Shown: in pieces, positions 1 through 5,625 of the stretch
How the letters are laid out: every line of letters starts with the position of its first letter
Position numbering within the stretch: position 1 is the stretch's first letter
Source of the DNA: Bacteroidales bacterium UBA4621
GTDB lineage: Bacteria > Bacteroidota > Bacteroidia > Bacteroidales > Paludibacteraceae
Assembly: GCA_002387325.1 (NCBI GenBank)
Contig: DGIN01000026.1
Location: 1-5,625, forward strand
Direction: 5' to 3'
DNA: 5,625 bases
Notes under the pieces: model-generated
What the model saw: the letters and a program-made list of their open reading frames with translations, nothing else
What the model was told of the DNA's origin: nothing
Database searches by the model: none
Made by a program: the position numbers and the translations under genes

Positions 1-118
1 TGTGATTAGGCGGTGTTTGCTTGCATTTCAGGCAGTTATGTATCGCACATTTCAGTATATATCCGCCTGCATTGTTATAACAACCGGATAAACAGCCGAT
101 TACCGCACCACAACATAC
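1..118. other. Intergenic flank without a recognisable gene
   Basis: No convincing coding region is visible beyond the terminator. On the minus strand each ATG here is followed within about seven codons by an in-frame stop. On the plus strand only a 17-codon frame (38-91) and a longer frame that overlaps the terminator and the giant gene antisense are found; neither has family resemblance. A TAG at 7-9 could end a convergent gene from the left, but too little is visible to say. The stretch contains the perfect 12-bp palindrome at 72-83. Confidence 0.6.
72..83. repeat. Perfect 12-bp palindrome TTGTTATAACAA
   Basis: The bases at 72-83 read the same on both strands. A palindrome of this length and A+T content could be an operator-like site or simply chance. 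It lies beyond the terminator of the giant gene, so any regulatory role would concern a gene to the left of the window, which cannot be seen. No matching promoter elements could be assigned. Confidence 0.3.
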
Positions 119-157
119 AAAAGGGCTGCCCGATAACACGTATCAGACAGCCCCTTT
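119..157 (-). terminator. Rho-independent-type terminator hairpin of the giant gene
   Basis: In minus-strand RNA the arm at 141-157 pairs with 119-135 around a 5-base loop (136-140), giving 17 continuous pairs. Three of them are G-U wobbles (122/154, 129/147, 131/145). On the plus strand those three positions become A-C or C-A mismatches, so the uninterrupted stem belongs to the minus-strand transcript. The A/U pairs at the stem base end in four U residues, but the tract beyond is imperfect (GTATGTTG). The hairpin begins 29 bp after the stop codon, which fits termination of this gene. A weaker role for a convergent transcript from the left is possible. Confidence 0.8.
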
Positions 158-186
158 GTGAAATGATTATTCGTAAAAATCGATCG

Positions 187-510
187 CTATGGAACGACTA
201 TCAGTTTGCCCGATGCAATACGTTGCTTCTCGTTTAGGAAGAATACGTAGAAATAGATATTGTTCGGATCAAGCGTGAAAACCGTACCGGAACTCAGATC
301 TGTGATGTTGAGCAGCCGCTCCTGCCCGCTGGCTTCGGTAACCATCTCTATATCGTTGGGGTCGGCTACAGACAGTTTCTCCAAAACGACACGGTGCCCG
401 TACATATCATACAAGCCGAAAGAGACATCCTTTCGGATGGTTCCTACCAAAATCTGCGTTGAACCGGACAAACGTTTTACTAGCACATCATTGGCGGTTG
501 GCGTCAGGGC
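187..510 (-). other. C-terminal T9SS type A sorting-domain-like region
   Basis: Residues 1705-1811 plus the stop codon. After the last repeat ('WFAQSELND') the sequence changes to 'LTPTANDVLV', then 'VSFGLYDMYGHRVV', 'LLNITDLSSGTVF' and finally 'YFYVFFLNEKQRIASGKLIVVP'. This order (a 'P.aND.L.V' strand, a 'v.lYDm.G..V' strand, 'idLSsG', then 'iYfY.f..n....sGKliv' at the very end) matches the type A C-terminal signal of proteins exported by the Bacteroidota type IX secretion system. In that system the signal is recognised at the outer membrane and is normally cleaved as the protein is attached to the cell surface. The region is longer than a typical signal of about 75-80 residues because of extra residues between 'VVLEKL' and 'LLNITDL' and in 'FTLDPNN'. 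Whether it is cleaved here is unknown. Confidence 0.7.
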
Positions 511-3500
511 ATCATTGAGTTCGGACTGCGCAAACCAGATATAGTATTTGCGGGTATCGCCGGACTGGGATGTACAGGAAATGATACACGTATCACCCAC
601 TGCCGCATCCTTGACACTGACTTCTGCAAAAGACGACAATGCCTCCGCTGTAACCTTCGGGGCGGTCATACCCTCCACTATATAATAGGTGTAGAACTCC
701 TGATCGGGGTCGAAATCTGCATATTCGGCATCATCGAAATAAATCATACGGACAAAATTGTCAGTGTCCGTTAGCACCACCTGATGAACGATATAGGTGC
801 GTACAGAGCCGTCTTGCGCTGTAACGGTAATCATAACGGTTCCCGCATCGTCAATGGATATCTCCGCATGCGCCTGCTCATCGGATAAGGTGTAGGTGAT
901 TTCCTGCAAACCTGCAAAATCGGCATTAGTGGAGCCTACGGAGTACTCTATGGTGTATTCGACCGAATCGCTATGGAAACCCTCAATCAGGTTGCCACGT
1001 ATATAAAGAGCCGTTAGGGTGGCATCGTTGTTCTTGGCAAAAGAGAATGTGATGGTATATTCGCACTGGTCAATACCATTCGGAGCAGTAACCAGCAGGG
1101 TAACCCTCTGTTCGCCAGTGGGAAGAGGTTCGGGGGCGGACTGCTCCACCGCTTGCGCCTCTTCCGCTTTCACAGCCGTAATGGTCGGCAGCGCAGTCTG
1201 TCCGTAAGGAATAGTAACGGCATAATCGTAGTGCGTCGGAGCGAAATCTATGCTCAAACCACCGCTCAACTCGATATCTTGCAGGTTGGCATTAGCCGAT
1301 TTGACACGCTCGAAAGCAATCGTGTAGGTAGCATGCGACTGGTCTTCCGCTGTAACTTTTACGAATACAGTATCGCCACTTGTTGCTATCTCCACCTGCT
1401 GCACATCCTCTTTCTTCTGCACCGTCACCAATGGGATATTGACCGTTTCCATAGGCAGATTGACCTTGTAGGAGAACCGCTCGGAGTCGAAGTCGGAAAG
1501 GCTCTTGCCTGCCACATAAATCATATCGAGGGTGGTCTCGGAAGAGAGTGCCATCGGATAATGGATGATATAGGTACGGCTTGCGCCATTGCCTGCTATT
1601 ACCTCAATCTCAGTTTTGACACCCAGCGACTTGGCAGCCATCGTCTCGGCGGTTTGCGAGACACTGACCGTCTGGTAGCGGTCGCCCTGCAAAGGATAAA
1701 CCGACGGCACCTCGGTAGCATTGGCAGGAACGGTGTACCAATACTCGGTGGTGGTTGCCGCAAAGTCTGCCAGCGGTTTCTCGTCAATATAAATCATCTG
1801 AAGGGTATCTACCGAGGACTGCTGAATGGAGTATGCCACGGTGTAGTAGTTGCTGCGTCCGCTCTCCGAGGTAACGACCAACTGACGCACCAGGTTGCGG
1901 TCGGTATGCTGGAGCGTGTCGATACGGACAGTCTGCCATTCGTCGGCATTTGTCCAAGCCAACTCGGGGAAGGCGGTCGTGCCGACAGGGAGCGAGAGGA
2001 CATAATAGAACGTGCGCGGAACGAAGCCCTCAACCGGCACCTCGTCGGCATAAATCATCTGCAGCGTATCGGCATCGGACTTGCTGAATGCAAAAGCCAC
2101 GGTGTAGGTAGCGCGGGTAATACCATCCTCGGCAAGAACGCTGATAGTAGCATAATTGTCACTGATGTCTGTCATTACTTGTTGCCCTGTCTCGGCTTTC
2201 TGCGCAACGACCTCCGGCAATGAATGAACGCCGACGGGGAGCGTAACAGGATAGTAGTAAGTTCCCGTAGCGAAAGCAGGGAGCGAATCCCCGTCAAGGT
2301 AAATCATCGCCAAGTCGGCATTTGCAGAAAGCGGCACGACAAAATCAAGCGTATAGCGGTTGGTAGTGGTACCATCGGCAGCCGTAACATTGAGATAGAC
2401 TGTCATACCCTCAATCGTAGTGCTAACCGATTGTTCATCCACACGCAGCGAAGCCGACACCTCGGGCAGCAGAGTGCTACCTGCGGGGAGGTTTATCTGA
2501 TAGACATTCTGCATAGACGAGAACGAGAGACGCGGGTTGAGCGAAGGTTCAAACTCGCTGAATGTCTGCCCGTTGAGCAGGATATTTGCCAAGGTGGCAT
2601 CGTCAGACAAAGTCTCTTTGAACACCTCGACGATATAATCCTGAGTAGTTACACCGTCTTGCGCCACCACATGGAGAATATATTCCGAGTCTCCTGCTTG
2701 GGAAGCAATACGGGTAACCGTTTGGAAATTATCTTCGGAAGTCCACTCAATGTCAGGCTCGCCTTCTGTACGAACCGAATAGTAGTGCCGTCCTGCCTCA
2801 AAATGGGAAACAGGTACGCCATTGACAATGATACCCGTCAGGTCGGCATTATGGCTCGGCTCGGCTTGTACCAGCACCGAATACTCGCTTATGTGCCCGT
2901 CCTCGGAGGTAACGGTCAGGTAGGTATTGCGGCCAAGGCTACCCGCTGTGAGTTCCACCGACTGTGCCTCGTCCCCTGTGATATACGTCAGCGACGGCAT
3001 CTGCGGTTCTGCTATTTTAACCGCAGGTGCAGGCAGCGTAACAGTATATTGCAGCGTAGCAGGGTTGAAACCGCTAATCTCCGTATTATCCAAGCGGATA
3101 GACTGCAGCAGACTATTGCCTGACAGCACCGGTTTTACGCTTATCGTATAAGGGGTGCTTTCTGTGCCGTCTTCGGCTATGACGCAAAGGGTGTACGTAT
3201 TGTTATCCGTATCAAGGCTGACACGTACCTGCTGCGCCTCCTCGGCCTTCTGCACATCAATATGCAGCATCGTGTCGGTACGGATAGTATAGGACGATAC
3301 CGCAGGGTCAAAATCCGAGTATGACTTACCGTCTAATAGAATAGCCGCCAAACGGGTATTCGATGAGAGGTCGGTGGGATAAGTCAGCGTATAGATGTGC
3401 TGCTCCGTACCAAACACCTGCCACTGCATACGATCGGGTGCTTGGACGAAGACGACAGAGTCTTGTTCGTTGGCACGCACGAATGTAACCAGATCGGGAC

Positions 3501-5625
3501 GCTCTGCAGTATAGTCATATTTATCCACGGCAAAATCGCTCGGGATATTGCCGTTGATGGCTATCTCGGAGAGTTGCCCCATAGTGGAAACAGCCGGCTT
3601 CTGGAGCGAAACGGTATAAGTACCCTTTGCACCGTTCTCGGCGGTAACCGACAAAGTGGCTTTCTCTGCTCCGAAGACAGCATACACGGTCTGCCCATCT
3701 GTATGCTTGGCAAAAGCGATTGCAGGCATAGAAGCCGCTGCGATGGTGTAGTCGCGTGTATCGGGGTCAAAATCCGTTACACCGGAGAGGTTTGCCAACG
3801 TGGTGTCGTCCGACAAGTCGGTAACAAAACGGATGGTATAGACCCTGCTCTCGCCCGTTTCCGGAGCAACCGTGATAGTCAGCACAGAGTCCGCATACAC
3901 TGTTGTAACGGTTTGCAGACTGCTCATCGGCTGGGGGAACACAGAGGGCAAATGGCGGGTCGTAGAAGCGAGATGGACGGTATAGTCTGTTTTTTCTGGA
4001 GCAAAACCCTGTATCGTATCACCGTCCAGCAACAGCGCACGAAGCGTATTGCGGGTATCAAGCGGACGGCGAACCGAAAGAGTATAGGCAGTAGAGGTAC
4101 CGTCCTCGGCATAGTTGATAATGTCCGCATTGCGCACACCGAACTCACCGTCAATGGTCTCTTCTTGCCACGTAATTTTCTGCGCTTGGTCGCTTACCTC
4201 GCCCGTGAATGAAAGCACAGGTGTCTGCACCGCCTCGGGGTCGGTCAGCGTCACGGAAAAGGCATTGCCGTCCAACGTTGCATCTATGCCATTGACAGAG
4301 AGAGAGGACAGAGTGCTGTTATAGGCAAATCGTACCCAATCAACATACATCAACCCTTCACCACCTTCCGAACCGTTTTTTCCACTTTCGGTGAAGGAAG
4401 AATTCAAAATAATATTCATTTGCGATGGGCTTTCCATATCTGCATATAGAGGCTTCAAATCCATTGCAACAGTCTCAAAATCAGTTTGTTTATTAGTATT
4501 TTCATACACCAACTCTTTTGTTCCTTTCTCACCTACCGCTTGATATACAATGCGATTATTATGGGTAATTTTAGTGGCTTTGATGCTTGACAAAAGAATA
4601 TCCGGAGAGTTACGGAAAGGCACAGCATCGGATACTGTGAAATTGGAAGACCCCCACCTACCATACGTTACATTTATTTTTCCTAATGTAATATAGCCTG
4701 GTACATACCCTGCCAAAGGTGCATCATTGTAATGTGTTTTTAGTTTAACTACATCGGTTCCTTCCTGTGAAACTTCTTCCCCCGGTGTAAAAGTATAAGC
4801 AACCAAGAGTGGTTTATAGACATAGGCATCGGCATATTCGCCCAATGCGTGCCAGCCAACAGGCTGTCGCCCATGTTTTGCTGCATCTTCCCATTCAGAG
4901 AACTCACCATTTGGGATAGTATCATTAGTGTAATAATACCAAATATCATATGTATTAGTTTCCCCTCGCGCAGAAACCACCGCCTGCCAATGTTTACTTC
5001 CATTGGTTGGTGTTACCTTTACCCCTGCAGCGCAATCATACTCAACACGGCTCGGTTTGTTAGTTACATTCACAATATACGTAAACCTATTTTTGTCAAA
5101 ATCCGCAAGCGGCGTACCATCTATTGTTATCCCCTCCAATACCGCAGGGTTCTGCGTCTCTAATTGCGGGGTGAGCGTATAGACGTGGTCTTCCTCATCG
5201 GGACGGTTGGAACGCACGGTGATGATGGTCGGGTGATATATTCCACCCGGCTGCACCCAAACGGTCTGCTCGTCAAATGCCTTGGTATAATCCACCGTCA
5301 GCGTACGTGTCCCATACGGCAGAGATACCGCCAAACTGCTCGCGTTCACATCCAGTTTCTCACCCGTTTCCACAATACGCAACGTGTCTAATACATTTTT
5401 CCTCTGCGAAAGACTGTCTTTGAACAGAATACTATACGTGCGTCGGTCTCCGTTCTCTGCCGTAACAATAATCTCCGTTTTCTGCCCGAGCGGACGGGAG
5501 ACAACCTCTATCTGCTGCTCGGTTTCGGCTTTCTCGTACACCACCTCGGGAGCCGCTTTGGTCTGATAGGGCAGCCAAACGGTGTAGTCGGTAGTTTCGG
5601 GCGCAAAGGTAATCTCTGCCACCTC
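187..5625 (-). CDS. Giant multi-repeat surface protein with cadherin-like beta-sandwich repeats, a PCMD-like module and a T9SS-type C-terminal domain (5' partial)
   Basis: The frame stays open from the right edge to a TAG stop at 187-189. The codon at 5620-5622 is GTG, preceded in frame by GAG, so it is an internal valine and the true start lies outside the window. Seen: about 18 degenerate repeats of 73-93 residues (residues 1-234 and 437-1704), one non-repeat module (235-436) and a C-terminal domain (1705-1811). Repeats share 'L..I..DG...F.P....Y.V.LP', a central 'QxV' and a terminal 'EDG..TYT(I/V)'. This matches my knowledge of bacterial cadherin-like beta-sandwich domains, often fused to carbohydrate-active or surface proteins. 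No catalytic motif, transmembrane segment or coiled coil is visible, and only five cysteines occur. Inferred role: exported, surface-displayed stalk or adhesin, possibly glycan-binding; ligand unknown. The gene seems to end its transcription unit, with a terminator 29 bp downstream. Certain as a coding region; family calls are moderate; specific function is unassigned. Confidence 0.95.
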   Translation of the reverse strand, partial: EVAEITFAPETTDYTVWLPYQTKAAPEVVYEKAETEQQIEVVSRPLGQKTEIIVTAENGDRRTYSILFKDSLSQRKNVLDTLRIVETGEKLDVNASSLAVSLPYGTRTLTVDYTKAFDEQTVWVQPGGIYHPTIITVRSNRPDEEDHVYTLTPQLETQNPAVLEGITIDGTPLADFDKNRFTYIVNVTNKPSRVEYDCAAGVKVTPTNGSKHWQAVVSARGETNTYDIWYYYTNDTIPNGEFSEWEDAAKHGRQPVGWHALGEYADAYVYKPLLVAYTFTPGEEVSQEGTDVVKLKTHYNDAPLAGYVPGYITLGKINVTYGRWGSSNFTVSDAVPFRNSPDILLSSIKATKITHNNRIVYQAVGEKGTKELVYENTNKQTDFETVAMDLKPLYADMESPSQMNIILNSSFTESGKNGSEGGEGLMYVDWVRFAYNSTLSSLSVNGIDATLDGNAFSVTLTDPEAVQTPVLSFTGEVSDQAQKITWQEETIDGEFGVRNADIINYAEDGTSTAYTLSVRRPLDTRNTLRALLLDGDTIQGFAPEKTDYTVHLASTTRHLPSVFPQPMSSLQTVTTVYADSVLTITVAPETGESRVYTIRFVTDLSDDTTLANLSGVTDFDPDTRDYTIAAASMPAIAFAKHTDGQTVYAVFGAEKATLSVTAENGAKGTYTVSLQKPAVSTMGQLSEIAINGNIPSDFAVDKYDYTAERPDLVTFVRANEQDSVVFVQAPDRMQWQVFGTEQHIYTLTYPTDLSSNTRLAAILLDGKSYSDFDPAVSSYTIRTDTMLHIDVQKAEEAQQVRVSLDTDNNTYTLCVIAEDGTESTPYTISVKPVLSGNSLLQSIRLDNTEISGFNPATLQYTVTLPAPAVKIAEPQMPSLTYITGDEAQSVELTAGSLGRNTYLTVTSEDGHISEYSVLVQAEPSHNADLTGIIVNGVPVSHFEAGRHYYSVRTEGEPDIEWTSEDNFQTVTRIASQAGDSEYILHVVAQDGVTTQDYIVEVFKETLSDDATLANILLNGQTFSEFEPSLNPRLSFSSMQNVYQINLPAGSTLLPEVSASLRVDEQSVSTTIEGMTVYLNVTAADGTTTNRYTLDFVVPLSANADLAMIYLDGDSLPAFATGTYYYPVTLPVGVHSLPEVVAQKAETGQQVMTDISDNYATISVLAEDGITRATYTVAFAFSKSDADTLQMIYADEVPVEGFVPRTFYYVLSLPVGTTAFPELAWTNADEWQTVRIDTLQHTDRNLVRQLVVTSESGRSNYYTVAYSIQQSSVDTLQMIYIDEKPLADFAATTTEYWYTVPANATEVPSVYPLQGDRYQTVSVSQTAETMAAKSLGVKTEIEVIAGNGASRTYIIHYPMALSSETTLDMIYVAGKSLSDFDSERFSYKVNLPMETVNIPLVTVQKKEDVQQVEIATSGDTVFVKVTAEDQSHATYTIAFERVKSANANLQDIELSGGLSIDFAPTHYDYAVTIPYGQTALPTITAVKAEEAQAVEQSAPEPLPTGEQRVTLLVTAPNGIDQCEYTITFSFAKNNDATLTALYIRGNLIEGFHSDSVEYTIEYSVGSTNADFAGLQEITYTLSDEQAHAEISIDDAGTVMITVTAQDGSVRTYIVHQVVLTDTDNFVRMIYFDDAEYADFDPDQEFYTYYIVEGMTAPKVTAEALSSFAEVSVKDAAVGDTCIISCTSQSGDTRKYYIWFAQSELNDALTPTANDVLVKRLSGSTQILVGTIRKDVSFGLYDMYGHRVVLEKLSVADPNDIEMVTEASGQERLLNITDLSSGTVFTLDPNNIYFYVFFLNEKQRIASGKLIVVP
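511..4314 (-). repeat. Main array of fifteen cadherin-like beta-sandwich repeats (R3-R17)
   Basis: Fifteen protein repeats follow one another without linkers. From N to C they are: R3 4051-4314, R4 3805-4050, R5 3580-3804, R6 3358-3579, R7 3115-3357, R8 2848-3114, R9 2599-2847, R10 2320-2598, R11 2074-2319, R12 1813-2073, R13 1537-1812, R14 1291-1536, R15 1027-1290, R16 763-1026, R17 511-762. Best preserved features are the opening 'L..I.(L/V)(D/N)G....F.P....Y.V', the mid-domain 'QxV' and the closing '(A/S)(E/Q)DG...YT(I/V)'. Joins often read '(L)S(D/A/S)(D/N/E)'. R11-R14 and R17 share a 'MIY' opening. R5 lacks part of the first hairpin, and R10 has an extra segment before 'VYQINLP'. The classical cadherin calcium motif (DxNDN) is absent, so 'cadherin-like' refers to fold family only. 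Confidence 0.85.
4315..4920 (-). other. PCMD-like module (putative carbohydrate metabolism domain) inserted in the repeat array
   Basis: Residues 235-436 do not fit the repeat pattern. The module opens with 'IPNGEFSEWEDA' and 'QPVGWHA', and closes with 'GLMYVDWVRFAYNS'. It also contains aromatic and glycine-rich stretches such as 'GYVPGYITLGKINVTYGRWG' (residues 305-324). A start of the form 'NGxFExW...P.GW', a length near 200 residues and an end of the form 'YVDWVxFxY' are typical of the Bacteroidetes PCMD family, whose precise activity is unproven despite its name. The fold is probably a jelly-roll related to carbohydrate-binding modules; that is inference. It lies after three visible repeats and before fifteen more. 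Its DNA is clearly A+T-richer than the rest of the gene. A different jelly-roll carbohydrate-binding module is the main alternative. Confidence 0.65.
4921..5625 (-). repeat. N-proximal array of cadherin-like beta-sandwich repeats (R0-R2, R0 cut by window edge)
   Basis: Three protein repeats lie upstream of the PCMD-like module. R0 (5404-5625, residues 1-73) begins mid-domain at 'FAPETTDYTVWLP' and ends 'TAENGDRRTYSI'. R1 (5152-5403, residues 74-157) has the opening 'LDTLRI' but lacks the usual 'DG..L.DF.P' hairpin, and its end reads 'DHVYTLTP'. R2 (4921-5151, residues 158-234) has a textbook opening 'LEGITIDGTPLADFDKNRF' but a divergent second half ending 'TNTYDIWYYYTND', without the EDG turn. 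Each repeat probably folds as one seven-stranded sandwich. They are protein-level repeats, with no long exact DNA repeats seen. R2's second half shares the low G+C of the following module. Confidence 0.8.

Noticed and set aside
38..91. Seventeen-codon plus-strand frame that could be a leader peptide
   Set aside because: Too short to support, with no ribosome binding site, attenuator or downstream gene in the same direction.
13..237. Plus-strand open frame of 74 codons across the intergenic flank
   Set aside because: It runs through the terminator hairpin and into the antisense of the giant gene, has no evident ribosome binding site and looks like no known protein.
511..762. Possible disulfide or metal site from Cys1679 and Cys1683 in repeat R17
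   Set aside because: Two cysteines four residues apart in one predicted strand are not a known metal motif and no partner residues stand out.
1153..3123. Two long plus-strand open frames (1153-2223 and 2224-3123) opposite the giant gene
   Set aside because: They lie entirely antisense to a frame with clear repeated domain structure, show no recognisable domain of their own, and are explained by the codon bias of the minus-strand gene.
3397..4212. Plus-strand open frame of 271 codons
   Set aside because: Antisense to repeats R3-R6; its sequence is rich in Arg, His and Cys with no family resemblance, typical of a shadow frame.
511..4314. CRISPR array or tandem DNA satellite
   Set aside because: The periodicity is at protein level, with units of 222-279 bp and low DNA identity; there are no short identical repeats with uniform spacers.
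5620..5622. GTG as the start codon of the giant gene
   Set aside because: The frame continues upstream (GAG at 5623-5625), and the sequence there begins in the middle of a beta-sandwich repeat with no signal peptide, so the start lies beyond the window.
511..5625. True calcium-binding cadherin repeats
   Set aside because: The calcium-binding motifs of classical cadherins (LDRE, DxNDN) are absent; only the cadherin-like beta-sandwich pattern is seen.

Overview
The window is almost entirely one protein-coding gene read on the minus strand: a very long, 5'-truncated open frame covering 187-5625 (at least 1,812 residues). A short non-coding flank of about 186 bp lies at the left end and carries a strong candidate terminator. 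The frame runs off the right edge of the window, so the true start, signal peptide, promoter and ribosome binding site are not visible. Residue numbers used throughout count from the valine codon (GTG) at 5620-5622 as residue 1.

The protein is a modular, presumably secreted surface protein. It has about 18 tandem beta-sandwich repeats of 73-93 residues. They resemble the bacterial cadherin-like beta-sandwich family (Pfam Cadherin-like type), with the recurring pattern 'L..I..(D/N)G..(L/x)..F.p....Y.V.LP.....P.V......QxV......V.(A/S)EDG...TYT(I/V)'. One distinct module of about 200 residues (4315-4920) interrupts the array between repeats 3 and 4 as seen here. Its ends ('IPNGEFSEW...GWHA' and 'GLMYVDWVRFAY') resemble the Bacteroidetes 'putative carbohydrate metabolism domain' (PCMD). 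The last 107 residues resemble a type IX secretion system (T9SS) type A sorting domain ('FGLYDMYGHRVV ... YFYVFFLNEKQRIASGKLIVVP').

These modules together point to the phylum Bacteroidota, probably order Bacteroidales. Genus cannot be decided from this window. The layout suggests a long stalk of beta-sandwich domains, exported by T9SS and displayed on the outer surface, with a possible glycan-related module towards the N-terminal part. The ligand and role are unknown.

Region by region: 1-118, intergenic with no convincing gene; 119-157, hairpin whose 17-bp stem is continuous only in minus-strand RNA, placed 29 bp after the stop; 187-510, T9SS-like C-terminal domain; 511-4314, fifteen repeats; 4315-4920, PCMD-like module; 4921-5625, three repeats, the outermost cut by the window edge. 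The most notable sequence-level signal is that about 4,380-5,100 (the PCMD-like module plus most of the adjoining repeat) is near 40% G+C by hand count. Sampled lines elsewhere in the same gene are near 55%. This suggests the module was exchanged or acquired separately.
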